Shown here: positions 41,344-49,331 of the stretch, one piece after another | Layout: every line of letters begins with the position of its first letter | Numbering within the stretch: position 1 is the first letter of the stretch | Assembly: GCF_015477765.1 (NCBI RefSeq) | Contig: NZ_JADLQQ010000007.1 | Span: 310,001-374,000 of the forward strand | Direction of reading: 5' to 3' | Source of the DNA: Nocardia transvalensis | GTDB taxonomy: Bacteria > Actinomycetota > Actinomycetes > Mycobacteriales > Mycobacteriaceae | Length of the DNA: 64,000 bases | Notes under the pieces: generated by a model | The model's database searches: none | Told to the model about the DNA's origin: nothing | What the model saw: the letters and a program-made list of their open reading frames with translations, nothing else | Program-made: the position numbers and the translations under genes

Positions 41344-42446
41344 CCGAGCGACCAGAACCGACTGTGCCCCCATCTGGCTCGGGCTCCTCCGTTCCCTCGT
41401 CGGGGTCGGGCTCCTCCATTCCCTTGCCTCGGCCGGAGGCCGAGGCAAGGGGCAAGCGGCGCGTAATCGACGTCGATGAGCTGGCCGATGCGGTCCGCAA
41501 GGGGGAGCGGGCCGCGCTGGCGCGGGCCATCACGCTGGTCGAGTCGACGCGTGCCGACCATCGGGAGCTGGCGCAGCGGCTGCTGTTGGCGGTGACCTCG
41601 GACGCCGAGGCGGTCGACTCGAATCGGGTCGGCATCACCGGCGTTCCGGGGGTGGGCAAGTCGACGTTCATCGATGCGCTGGGCATCTACCTCATCGGCC
41701 AGGGGCATCGGGTCGCGGTGCTGGCGGTCGATCCGTCCTCGACCCGCACCGGCGGATCGATTCTCGGCGACAAGACGCGGATGGCGAAGCTGGCGGTGGA
41801 GCGCAACGCCTATATTCGGCCGTCGCCGACCGCCGGAACCCTCGGGGGCGTGGCGAAAGCGACCCGGGAGACCATCGTGCTGCTCGAGGCCGCCGGATAC
41901 GACGTGATCCTGGTCGAGACGGTCGGTGTGGGCCAGTCGGAGGTGACCGTCGCCAATATGGTCGACGTGTTCTGCTTTCTCACCCTGGCCCGGACCGGGG
42001 ATCAGTTGCAGGGCATCAAGAAAGGCGTGCTCGAGCTGGCCGATCTGGTCGCGGTCAACAAGGCCGACGGCAGGCACGAGGTGGAGGCCCGTGCCGCGGC
42101 CCGCGAACTCCAGGGCGCCATGCGGCTCATCCACCCACGCGAATCGCTGTGGCGGCCACCGGTTCTCACCATGAGCGGCTTGAACGGCACCGGCCTGGAC
42201 AAGTTCTGGGACACCGTCCTCGAGCATCGCCGGGTGCTGACCGAGGCGGGCGAATTCGCCGAGAAGCGCCGCCGCCAGCAGGTCGACTGGACCTGGACGA
42301 TGGTCAACGACCAACTCCTGCGACGGCTGGCCGACAACCCTCAGGTGAAAGCCATTCGCGCCCAAGTGGAGAAGCAGGTCCGAGACGGCTCGCTCACGCC
42401 CGCACTGGCGGCCGAGGAAATCCTGCGCGCCTTCGACGCCCGCTGA
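41340..42446 (+). CDS. meaB: MeaB, G-protein chaperone of methylmalonyl-CoA mutase
   Basis: 368 residues. GTPase motifs: Walker A GVPGVGKST (about 101-109), switch and Walker B VILVETVGVGQSEV, NKxD as VNKADG. VLAVDPSSTRTGGSILGDKTRM is the family signature. MeaB loads and protects adenosylcobalamin in the mutase and helps expel inactivated cofactor. The first ~45 residues are an unusual Ser/Gly/Pro extension in which SGSGSS occurs twice, encoded by an imperfect direct repeat around 41385-41430. It overlaps the mutB stop and converges on the channel gene. Confidence 0.97.
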   Translation: MTERPEPTVPPSGSGSSVPSSGSGSSIPLPRPEAEARGKRRVIDVDELADAVRKGERAALARAITLVESTRADHRELAQRLLLAVTSDAEAVDSNRVGITGVPGVGKSTFIDALGIYLIGQGHRVAVLAVDPSSTRTGGSILGDKTRMAKLAVERNAYIRPSPTAGTLGGVAKATRETIVLLEAAGYDVILVETVGVGQSEVTVANMVDVFCFLTLARTGDQLQGIKKGVLELADLVAVNKADGRHEVEARAAARELQGAMRLIHPRESLWRPPVLTMSGLNGTGLDKFWDTVLEHRRVLTEAGEFAEKRRRQQVDWTWTMVNDQLLRRLADNPQVKAIRAQVEKQVRDGSLTPALAAEEILRAFDAR

Positions 42447-42458
42447 GGGGCTCGATGG

Positions 42459-43286
42459 TCAGGTGGGTGCGGGGCCGGTCGGCTCGTCCCGCCGGATCTC
42501 GGCCCGCATCTGCGCCAATTCCGCACGCAGGGAACGGATCTCGTCGACCAGTACGCCGATCTCACGTTCGGACTGCTCGCCGGTGGCCTCCACGGCCTTC
42601 AGCTTGTCGGCGATCCAGCTGGTCGTGGTGCCGATGGCGAAACTGACCACGCCGATGCCGAAGGTCATCAGCACCAGCGCAACCAGGCGGCCCTCCCCGG
42701 TGACCGGGTAGTAGTCGCCGTAACCGACGGTGGTCACCGTGACCGCGGACCACCACAGCGCATCGGCGAAGCTGGTGACGGTGGCGGCCTCGGCACCGCG
42801 TTCGACGTCGTAGAGGGCCAGGCTGCACAGCAGCAGCACCAGTACCGAACTCGCGGCGACGAACAGGGACAGGCGCATACGCGTATGGGTGCGGGTGCGG
42901 CGGTCCACCGCGCCGAGGACGAGCAGAACCGCGCGCAGCAGCCGCAGCGGACGCGCCGGTGGGAGCAGCACGACCAGCAGATCTATCGGGTTCTGCCGGA
43001 CGAATCGCAGGCGGTCGGTGGACAGGGAGAACCGGATCGCGAAGTCGGCGGCGAACAGAATCCAGATCGCGAGATCAATGCGCGTCAGCCAGATATCCAG
43101 GTGCGGGGAGGTGTCGAGCACCCGCCACGCGTAGACGGCGAGGAACAGCACGGCCAAGGCGGTGAGCGGGACATTGGTGGCCCGTTCCCAGGCGAGGCGG
43201 CGGGCGTCGTCCGGGGGCTGGGGTTGCGGTGTGGGCGTTTCCGAGTTGGGCATGATGTCATCCGTATCGGGGAAGGGCAGACGCAT
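42459..43286 (-). CDS. Voltage-gated-type potassium channel
   Basis: About 275 residues. Four voltage-sensor-like helices begin near residue 38 (LTALAVLFLAVYAWRVL) and include an S4-like segment RPLRLLRAVLLVLGAVDRRTRTHTRM. The pore helix and filter are clear: FADALWWSAVTVTTVGYGDYYPVTGEGR with TVGYGD around residue 184. A C-terminal coiled coil follows (VLVDEIRSLRAELAQMRAEIRR), probably for tetramer assembly. The channel should pass K+ selectively. Starts at 43286 (GGAAGG 10 bases upstream) or 43253 are possible. Divergent from a small membrane protein gene. Confidence 0.92.
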   Translation of the reverse strand: MRLPFPDTDDIMPNSETPTPQPQPPDDARRLAWERATNVPLTALAVLFLAVYAWRVLDTSPHLDIWLTRIDLAIWILFAADFAIRFSLSTDRLRFVRQNPIDLLVVLLPPARPLRLLRAVLLVLGAVDRRTRTHTRMRLSLFVAASSVLVLLLCSLALYDVERGAEAATVTSFADALWWSAVTVTTVGYGDYYPVTGEGRLVALVLMTFGIGVVSFAIGTTTSWIADKLKAVEATGEQSEREIGVLVDEIRSLRAELAQMRAEIRRDEPTGPAPT

Positions 43287-43443
43287 GTGACCGAAACCTT
43301 CCGAGTAGCACATTTCCGTCTCGGATCGGATAGCTGGGGAGTAGCGTGAAAGGTTCCTCTGCTGGCGCTGCCCGGCACCGAGGACGCGCCGGCCGACGTG
43401 AGGCGGGGGAGGAGCTCCTCCGTCGGAGCGAAGGAGCGTGGCT

Positions 43444-43848
43444 ATGGCTCGGAATTCGATCGCGGGGCCGCCGCCCTTGCCTCCTGCGGACCCGCAGATC
43501 CTGGTCACGGTGGGTGATATCGCCTGCAGTGCGACGCGGGTGTACACACCCAACGGCGAATATTCCTTGGCGGGGACCACCTGGATCGTGACGCAGCAGA
43601 CCACCGTGCGCGAGCGCATTCCCACCTACGCCATCGTGCTCGCGGTGCTGTTCGTCGTCTTCTGTTTCCTCGGTCTGCTGTTCTTGGCGATTCGGGAGCA
43701 ACGGCTGGAGGGGTTCGTCCAGGTCAGCGTGCAGGCGCAGGGCTTCTACTATGCGACGCAGGTGCCGGTGGGCACCCCGGCACAGGTATTCGATACCGAG
43801 CAGCGGGTGAACTACATCCGCGGGCTGGTGGCCGCCCTTCCGGCGTGA
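43444..43848 (+). CDS. Single-pass membrane protein of unknown function
   Basis: 134 residues. A Pro-rich N-terminus, a first beta-rich region (ILVTVGDIACSATRVYTPNGEYSLAGTTWIVTQQTTV), one strong membrane helix (YAIVLAVLFVVFCFLGLLFLAI), then a second region (GFVQVSVQAQGFYYATQVPVGTPAQVF) and a closing helix with the NYIRGLVAALP motif. Similar unnamed proteins are common in actinobacteria; I do not know a function. ATG 43444 has AAGGAG 8 bases upstream. It may be cotranscribed with the adenylate cyclase gene 28 bases downstream. Confidence 0.78.
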   Translation: MARNSIAGPPPLPPADPQILVTVGDIACSATRVYTPNGEYSLAGTTWIVTQQTTVRERIPTYAIVLAVLFVVFCFLGLLFLAIREQRLEGFVQVSVQAQGFYYATQVPVGTPAQVFDTEQRVNYIRGLVAALPA

Positions 43849-43876
43849 GCGCGGCGGCGCCGCTTACGCTGCACCC

Positions 43877-45439
43877 ATGGTCGACGATGACGTGACGCCC
43901 GCGGCGCTCGGCCCCGCCCCGTGGGGTTCGCGGCTGCTGGGTCCTGCCGACGAGGGATCCGTGCGGCGACGGGTCCGGGTGCAGGCGCTGTTGACCGTGC
44001 CGTTGATCATGGCCAATGTGGTCGGCATCGCCGTCGCGATCGTGCTGATCGCGTTCGTGCTACCGGGGCCGTCGGTGCTCAGCTGGTCCTTGGCGCTGCT
44101 GAATTTCGTTGTCGCCCCGGCCTATATCGCGCTGGCGCTGCTCGTCGGGCTGGTGTGGGGGACGGCGTCGGGGCTGCGGACGCTGCGCTGGGCGACCGAC
44201 CCCGACCGCATTCCGACCGAGCGGGAACAGATCTCGGCCACCGCCGTGCCGCGCCGGCTGGTGGTGCAGCAGGCGGTGCTCTGGTTCGTCGGACTGGTGG
44301 TGCTGACACCACTGTATGCCTGGAGCGATCCGGCGTTCGTGCCGAAATTCGTGCTCGGCGCGGGGGTCAGTGCGGTCGTCGTGTGCGCGAACAGCTACCT
44401 GATCGCGGAGTTTGCGCTGCGTGTGGTGACCGCTCGGGTGCTGGACGCCGCGCCGTCGCGGCGACGGCGCGGCATCGGCGTATTCGGGCGGTCGGTGCTG
44501 GTGTGGATCGTCGGCTCCGGGATGCCGGTGGCGCTGTTGATGACGGTGGCGGTGCTGGCCCTGTCCGGTGTGCACGTCAGCACTCAGCGCCTGGCCGTCT
44601 GCATCCTGTCACTGGGCGGGGCGACGCTGGTCTTCGGTCTGATCTTGATGATGCAGACGCTGGCGGCGACCGTGGCGCCGATCCGCGGGGTCCGCAACGC
44701 CCTGCGCCGGGTCGAGGACGGCGACCTCGACGTCGCGATCACCGTCTACGACGGCACCGAACTGGGCGAGTTGCAGAGCGGATTCAACCGGATGGTTCAG
44801 GGGTTGCGCGAGCGCGAGCGGCTGCGTGACTTGTTCGGCCGCCACGTCGGCCACGAGGTCGCCGCCGCGGCGTTGGCCCGCAATCCGGAACTGGGCGGCC
44901 AGGAGTTGGAGGCGGCAGCGCTGTTCGTCGACATCATCGGCTCGACGAGGATGGCGGCCACCCGGCCCGCACCCGAGATCGTGACCATCCTCAACGAATT
45001 CTTCGACATCGTCGTCGACGAGGTCGAGGGCCACGGCGGCCTGGTCAACAAGTTCGAGGGCGACGCTGCGCTGGCCGTCTTCGGCACGCCCGCTCCCGTG
45101 GCCGACGCACCGGGCGCCGCACTCGCCGCCGCGCGCGCCATCCGCGCCCGGATGTCCGGTGCGGCAATCGAATTCGACGCCGGTATCGGAGTAGCCGCCG
45201 GACGCGTGGTGGCCGGAAACGTCGGCGCGCACCGGCGCTACGAATTCACCGTCATCGGCGACCCCGTCAACGAGGCCGCCCGTCTGTGTGAGCTCGCCAA
45301 ACTCGACCCGGGCCGCGTGCTCGCGTCGGCATCGACCGTCGACGCCGCCGACCCGTCCGAGCAAACCCATTGGGAGCCGGGCGAATCGGTCACTCTACGC
45401 GGTCGCCTGGCCCCGACCCGTCTGGCGCGACCCCGCTAG
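43877..45439 (+). CDS. Class III adenylate/guanylate cyclase with six-TM and HAMP domains
   Basis: 520 residues: about six membrane helices in the first 270 residues, a HAMP domain (APIRGVRNALRRVEDGDLDVAITVYDGTELGELQSGFNRMVQGLRERERLRDLFGRHVG, about 272-335) and a C-terminal cyclase domain (EAAALFVDIIGSTRMAATRPAPEIVTILNEFFDIVVDEVEGHGGLVNKFEGDAALAVFG). The metal-binding Asp pair (FVDIIG and FEGDAALA) is intact. This architecture matches the Rv1318c-Rv1320c/Rv3645 group of mycobacteria, which make cAMP. Its last 50 bases overlap the end of the convergent amidohydrolase gene. Confidence 0.93.
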   Translation: MVDDDVTPAALGPAPWGSRLLGPADEGSVRRRVRVQALLTVPLIMANVVGIAVAIVLIAFVLPGPSVLSWSLALLNFVVAPAYIALALLVGLVWGTASGLRTLRWATDPDRIPTEREQISATAVPRRLVVQQAVLWFVGLVVLTPLYAWSDPAFVPKFVLGAGVSAVVVCANSYLIAEFALRVVTARVLDAAPSRRRRGIGVFGRSVLVWIVGSGMPVALLMTVAVLALSGVHVSTQRLAVCILSLGGATLVFGLILMMQTLAATVAPIRGVRNALRRVEDGDLDVAITVYDGTELGELQSGFNRMVQGLRERERLRDLFGRHVGHEVAAAALARNPELGGQELEAAALFVDIIGSTRMAATRPAPEIVTILNEFFDIVVDEVEGHGGLVNKFEGDAALAVFGTPAPVADAPGAALAAARAIRARMSGAAIEFDAGIGVAAGRVVAGNVGAHRRYEFTVIGDPVNEAARLCELAKLDPGRVLASASTVDAADPSEQTHWEPGESVTLRGRLAPTRLARPR

Positions 45440-46337
45440 TGTGCGGTCCTGAGCCGAGATCGAACAGGCGGGAGGCGTTGTGGTGGCAGACTTTTCGGAG
45501 CCAGTCATCGCCCAGGTCCAGGCGTTCGAGGGCGTGCAGGGCGTGGGGGTAGGTGTAGGGGATGTTGGGGAAGTCGCTGCCGAACAGGATGCGGTCGCCG
45601 AGGTCGCGCAGGTGCGGGAGTTCGGTGTCGGGGAAGGGGTCGGCGGACTCGAAGAAGTCGGTGAAATTCATCGTGGTGTCGAGGTGGACACCGTGATATC
45701 GGTCGGCGAGGTCGAGGAATTCGGAATACTCCGGAGCGCCCAGGTGCGCGATGATCAGCCGCAGTCGCGGAAATCGTTGCAGCAGAGATGAAATGGGCTG
45801 CGGTCCGGTGAATTGGCCTGGCACCGGGCCGGACCCGCAGTGCACGATGGCGGGAATCCCGGCGTCGGACAGCATTCCCCAGACCGGGGTCAGCAGCGGG
45901 TCGCCGGGGTGGAAGTCGCCGACCTGGATGTGCACCTTGAACACTCGCGCACCCGCCTCGATGGCCGCTTCGACATAGCTGTCGGCCCCGTGCTCGGGAT
46001 AGAACGTCGCGGTGTGCAGGCAATCGGGGGTGCGCGCGGCGAAATCGGCCGCCCACTCGTTGAGCCAGGCCGCCATGTCCGGCCGGTGCGGATACACCAG
46101 CGAGGTGAAGGCGCGAACTCCGAAGCTGCGCAAGGTCTTCAGCCGCACCTGCTCCTCGTCGCGGTAGGTGATCGGCCAGGCACGCCGGGTCAGCGGGCCC
46201 GCGGCGTCGAAGTAGGCCCACACCTTGCGCATGACCTGATCGGGCATGAAATGCGTATGCACGTCGATGAGTGCGGGCAGTCCCAGCCGCTCACGGAAGC
46301 CGGTGGTGTAGCTGATGTCGTCGCCGTTGACGGTCAC
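45390..46337 (-). CDS. Amidohydrolase-2 (ACMSD-like) family metal-dependent hydrolase/decarboxylase
   Basis: 315 residues of a TIM-barrel metallohydrolase: LIDVHTHFMP near residue 22 (metal-binding HxH), VFKVHIQVGDFHPGDPLL, PAIVHCGSGPVPGQFTGPQP, LRLIIAHLGAPEY (metal His) and RILFGSDFPNIPYTY (metal Asp). The closest known group is 2-amino-3-carboxymuconate-6-semialdehyde decarboxylase-like amidohydrolases. No aromatic-degradation cluster surrounds it; the neighbour 15 bases upstream is a nucleoside hydrolase on the same strand, so a small catabolic operon is possible. The 3' end overlaps the cyclase gene by 50 bases. Confidence 0.88.
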   Translation of the reverse strand: MTVNGDDISYTTGFRERLGLPALIDVHTHFMPDQVMRKVWAYFDAAGPLTRRAWPITYRDEEQVRLKTLRSFGVRAFTSLVYPHRPDMAAWLNEWAADFAARTPDCLHTATFYPEHGADSYVEAAIEAGARVFKVHIQVGDFHPGDPLLTPVWGMLSDAGIPAIVHCGSGPVPGQFTGPQPISSLLQRFPRLRLIIAHLGAPEYSEFLDLADRYHGVHLDTTMNFTDFFESADPFPDTELPHLRDLGDRILFGSDFPNIPYTYPHALHALERLDLGDDWLRKVCHHNASRLFDLGSGPHTSGVAPDGSGPGDRVE

Positions 46338-46352
46338 CGAATCTCCCTGAGG

Positions 46353-47390
46353 TCATGCGGGCGGATATACCGCACGCGCGTAATCGCCCACCCGGGCGAT
46401 CAACCGATCGAAGAACTCCCGCGGCTCGGTGCCGACGACGATGTCGGCATTGAAGTCGCGGCCCCACATTCCCGCCCAGTCGGCGACCGTGGCACCCCGC
46501 GTGAGCGTGCCCGCCAACTCGACATCCACGGTGGCCGAACGGATGACGGCCAGCGCCGGATCGAGCGCGACCGCCGCGGCGAACGGGTCGTGCATATGTG
46601 CGAGGTAGCCCTGGTCGTAGCGGCGATGGAATTCGAAGTAGAACCGCACCGCGTCGGTCACGAACCGGATCAGGGGATTGCTCGCCTTCGACTCGGCCCC
46701 GGGCGTGTCGTCGGCCGACAACCGCTCCACCGGAAGGCTTTCCGCGCGTTCGGCCAGCCGCACCAGGTGCTCGGGATACATCTCGATGGTTTCGGTGATG
46801 TCCAGGCCGCACACGAGGGGGCGGCGATCGGCCGGTGCGGCGGAGAAGGCGTCGAAGACCTCCTTCCACGCCTCCGGATCGACGTGCACATTCCATTCGT
46901 TGGTGGGTGTGGTGTTGCCCGGATAATTGAAGGCGCCGCCCATCACCACCAATCGCCGCAGCAGCAGCGGCAGTCGGGGTTCCAGCCGCAGCGCCAGCGC
47001 CAGCGTGGTCAGCGGTCCGGTGGCCAGTCCGACGATCTCTCCCGGATGTGCGCGGGCGAGGTCCACCCACAGTTGGGCGCCCGCCCGCGGTGACAGAGCC
47101 CGGGGCGAGGGCGGCAGCTCGGCGTAGCCGACGCCCTGCGGTCCGTGGGTGTCCTCGGTGGTGCGCAGCGCGATCGCCAGGGGTTGTTCGGCGCCCAGGG
47201 CCACCTCGATCTCGGGCGCCCGGCACAGATCCAGCAGCGCGAGATTGTTCGCCGCCACCCGGGGCGCCGGTACGTTGCCTGCCGTGGACACGATTCCGGC
47301 GATCTCGGCCTGCGGGCTCGCGAGCAGGTAGAGCAGCGCGAGCGCATCGTCGATACCGGTGTCGACATCCATGATGATCTTCTGCCGCAC
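46353..47390 (-). CDS. Inosine-uridine-preferring nucleoside hydrolase family protein
   Basis: 345 residues. The N-terminal calcium-binding motif DVDTGIDDALALLYLLASP is diagnostic. STAGNVPAPRVAANNLALLDLC, VGLATGPLTTLALALRLEPRL, LVVMGGAFNYPGNTTPTNEWNVHVDPEAW and the late HDPFAAAVALDP (active-site His and Asp) complete the family pattern. It cleaves the N-glycosidic bond of ribonucleosides to release ribose and base for salvage. GTG start. Lies 25 bases downstream of the flavin monooxygenase gene and 15 bases upstream of the amidohydrolase gene, all on the minus strand. Confidence 0.93.
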   Translation of the reverse strand: MRQKIIMDVDTGIDDALALLYLLASPQAEIAGIVSTAGNVPAPRVAANNLALLDLCRAPEIEVALGAEQPLAIALRTTEDTHGPQGVGYAELPPSPRALSPRAGAQLWVDLARAHPGEIVGLATGPLTTLALALRLEPRLPLLLRRLVVMGGAFNYPGNTTPTNEWNVHVDPEAWKEVFDAFSAAPADRRPLVCGLDITETIEMYPEHLVRLAERAESLPVERLSADDTPGAESKASNPLIRFVTDAVRFYFEFHRRYDQGYLAHMHDPFAAAVALDPALAVIRSATVDVELAGTLTRGATVADWAGMWGRDFNADIVVGTEPREFFDRLIARVGDYARAVYPPA

Positions 47391-47415
47391 GACAACGAGC
47401 CTAGCGGCTGCCTTC

Positions 47416-48630
47416 CTACTCGTAGGAAGGCAGGACGTAGCCCTCGGTCCTGGGCTTGAACATCTTCTCCATCAGCGGTTGCATCGGTCGCGAGGTCACC
47501 ACCCGCATGAGCGTGCGTGCCAGGTACACCCCCAGCCGAGTGTTGGGGCACAGCGATGTGATGCCGCCGCCGGGCAGCTGTTTGGCCTTGTCCAGGAACG
47601 GCGTGACCTTCTGCTCGTAGCGCGCCAGCGCCGCGGGCAGATCGCCGGGCGCCGCAGCGATCTCACCGGCCAGGATGTAGGCGCCGACCAGCGCCATCGC
47701 GGTGCCCATCCCGGTCAGCGGCGACCCGCAGAACCCCGCATCGCCCAGCAGCGTGACCCGCCCCGACGACAGCGTCGGCATATCGATGCGGGCGAGTTCG
47801 TCGAAGTAGAAGTCCGGCGCCTCGCCCATGGCGTCCAGGATCAGCGGGGCCCGCCAGCGCGCATCGGCGAGGCGTTCGCGGATGAACCGCTGCTGGGCCG
47901 TCGCATCCCGGTGCAATGCGGGATCCGCGTCGGCACGCAGGGCGATGATCGCCTTGGCAGTGGCCGGATCGCGATCGGGTCGAATGCCGAAGAATCCGCC
48001 CGGTACCGTGACCCCGGTCAGCCAGCCTTCTTCCATGCCCGCGGGCGTGGGCAAGGTGAAGAAGGACATGTAGCCGCCGAGATGGGTGGCGAACCGTTCC
48101 TCCGGCCCGAACACCAGCTGTCGCGTCGCCGAATGCACACCGTCGGCGCCGACGAGCAGGTCGAAACGCTCACTGCGGCCGGAGGCGAAGGCGACCTCGA
48201 CGCCGTGGTCGTCCTGATCGACGGCCTCGATCCGGTCACCGTAGCGGTAGTCCAGGTCCCCGCCCTGCTCGGCGAGCAGATCCAGCAGCACTTGGTTGAG
48301 ATCACCGCGGGAGATCTCGATCTCGGCGGCGGGGCCCTCGCCGCCGAACATGTCCGAGGTCATCCGCGCATAGACCTTGCCATTGTCATCGGCGTAGGCC
48401 CACCCGACCTCGTGCACCCGAAGTTTGTCGATCCCCGGCATCAGGCCCATCCGGTCGGCCACCTCGCGGCTGGGGCCGCGCAGATCCACCGCCTGCCCGC
48501 CCGGGCGCGGAGCGGCGGCCCGCTCGACGACGGTGACCCGGATACCGGCCCGAAGCAGTTGCAGCGCAACGGCATTACCGGCGATACCACCGCCGGAGAC
48601 GAGGATATGCGGGGTGGTGGGGGTGCTCAT
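47416..48630 (-). CDS. FAD-dependent monooxygenase (PHBH/TetX-like)
   Basis: 404 residues. ILVSGGGIAGNAVALQLLRAGIRVTVVERA is the FAD-binding GxGxxG fold; FDLLVGADGVHSATRQ is the DG motif; GRVTLLGDAGFCGSPLTGMGTAMALVGAYILAGE is the GD motif that contacts FAD ribose. These three place it with class A aromatic or antibiotic hydroxylases such as rifampicin monooxygenase and TetX. The substrate is not visible. The TetR gene opposite, with matched operators between them, suggests induction by a xenobiotic. The start ATG 48630 is followed closely by the FAD motif, so it is well supported. Confidence 0.93.
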   Translation of the reverse strand: MSTPTTPHILVSGGGIAGNAVALQLLRAGIRVTVVERAAAPRPGGQAVDLRGPSREVADRMGLMPGIDKLRVHEVGWAYADDNGKVYARMTSDMFGGEGPAAEIEISRGDLNQVLLDLLAEQGGDLDYRYGDRIEAVDQDDHGVEVAFASGRSERFDLLVGADGVHSATRQLVFGPEERFATHLGGYMSFFTLPTPAGMEEGWLTGVTVPGGFFGIRPDRDPATAKAIIALRADADPALHRDATAQQRFIRERLADARWRAPLILDAMGEAPDFYFDELARIDMPTLSSGRVTLLGDAGFCGSPLTGMGTAMALVGAYILAGEIAAAPGDLPAALARYEQKVTPFLDKAKQLPGGGITSLCPNTRLGVYLARTLMRVVTSRPMQPLMEKMFKPRTEGYVLPSYE

Positions 48631-48659
48631 GATGTCGTTCCTGTCTTTGGTTCCAACGT

Positions 48660-48714
48660 CTTAGACAAATGTGTAACACGACGATGAGACGAGTGTCTAG
48701 AACATTTGTCTAAG
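48660..48714. promoter_or_regulatory. Paired TetR operators in the divergent promoter region
   Basis: CTTAGACAAATGT (48660-48672) and ACATTTGTCTAAG (48702-48714) form a perfect 13-bp inverted pair, centres 42 bp apart. The left element is extended into the partial palindrome TTAGACAAATGTGTAA. One copy lies close to each gene (monooxygenase to the left, TetR to the right), so one regulator could control both promoters. Binding is inferred. Confidence 0.75.
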
Positions 48715-48733
48715 CCGCTGATAGGGTGGGGTG

Positions 48734-49306
48734 ATGGGAAACCGAGAAGACCTCCTGGCGGGTGCACGCAGGGCGATCCTCGAGCGGGGCCTCGCCAAGG
48801 TGACCGCCCGTGACATCGCCTCCGCCGCCGGTGTCAGCCTCGCCGCCATCGGCTACCACTTCGGCTCCAAGGACCGATTGATCTCCGAGGCGATCACCGA
48901 GGCGACCGGGACTCTGATCGGCGATGCGATCGAGGCGGCGATCCGGGATGCGGGACAGGGGCGTTCGCTGTGGGAGTCGATCGTGCCCACCTGGAACGGC
49001 ATGCTGGATGTGGCGCAGCAGCAGCGCGAGCAGCTGGTGTTGAGTTACGAGAACGGCGCCATCATCATGCGCTCGCCGGAACTGCAGGTGTACCTGTCGG
49101 ATGCGTCCGAGGGCGCATACGCCGATCTTGCCGCGGTGCTGCGCGAACAGCATCCCGACCTGTCCGGCAAGGAAGCTCGGGCGCTGGCCAAGTTCTTTTT
49201 CTTCCTGTTTCAGGGCTTGACCATGATGTGGCTGCTGGCCCCGAGTAGCGACCTACTCACCAGCGAGGACATCGAGTTGGCGGTCAAGGCGTTGCGCGGC
49301 AAATGA
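48734..49306 (+). CDS. TetR-family transcriptional regulator
   Basis: 190 residues. The N-terminal helix-turn-helix is typical: GARRAILERGLAKVTARDIASAAGVSLAAIGYHFGSKDRLISEAI. The C-terminal ligand domain (LWESIVPTWNGMLDVAQQQREQLVLSYENGAIIM and ALAKFFFFLFQGLTMMWLLAPSSDLLTSEDI) has a hydrophobic pocket. It is divergent from the FAD monooxygenase, with two matching operator elements between them, so it most probably represses both and is released by a substrate-like ligand. ATG 48734 preferred over GTG 48731; GGTGGGG precedes. Confidence 0.94.
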   Translation: MGNREDLLAGARRAILERGLAKVTARDIASAAGVSLAAIGYHFGSKDRLISEAITEATGTLIGDAIEAAIRDAGQGRSLWESIVPTWNGMLDVAQQQREQLVLSYENGAIIMRSPELQVYLSDASEGAYADLAAVLREQHPDLSGKEARALAKFFFFLFQGLTMMWLLAPSSDLLTSEDIELAVKALRGK

Positions 49307-49331
49307 GATCCCGGCCGACAGCATGCCGGAA

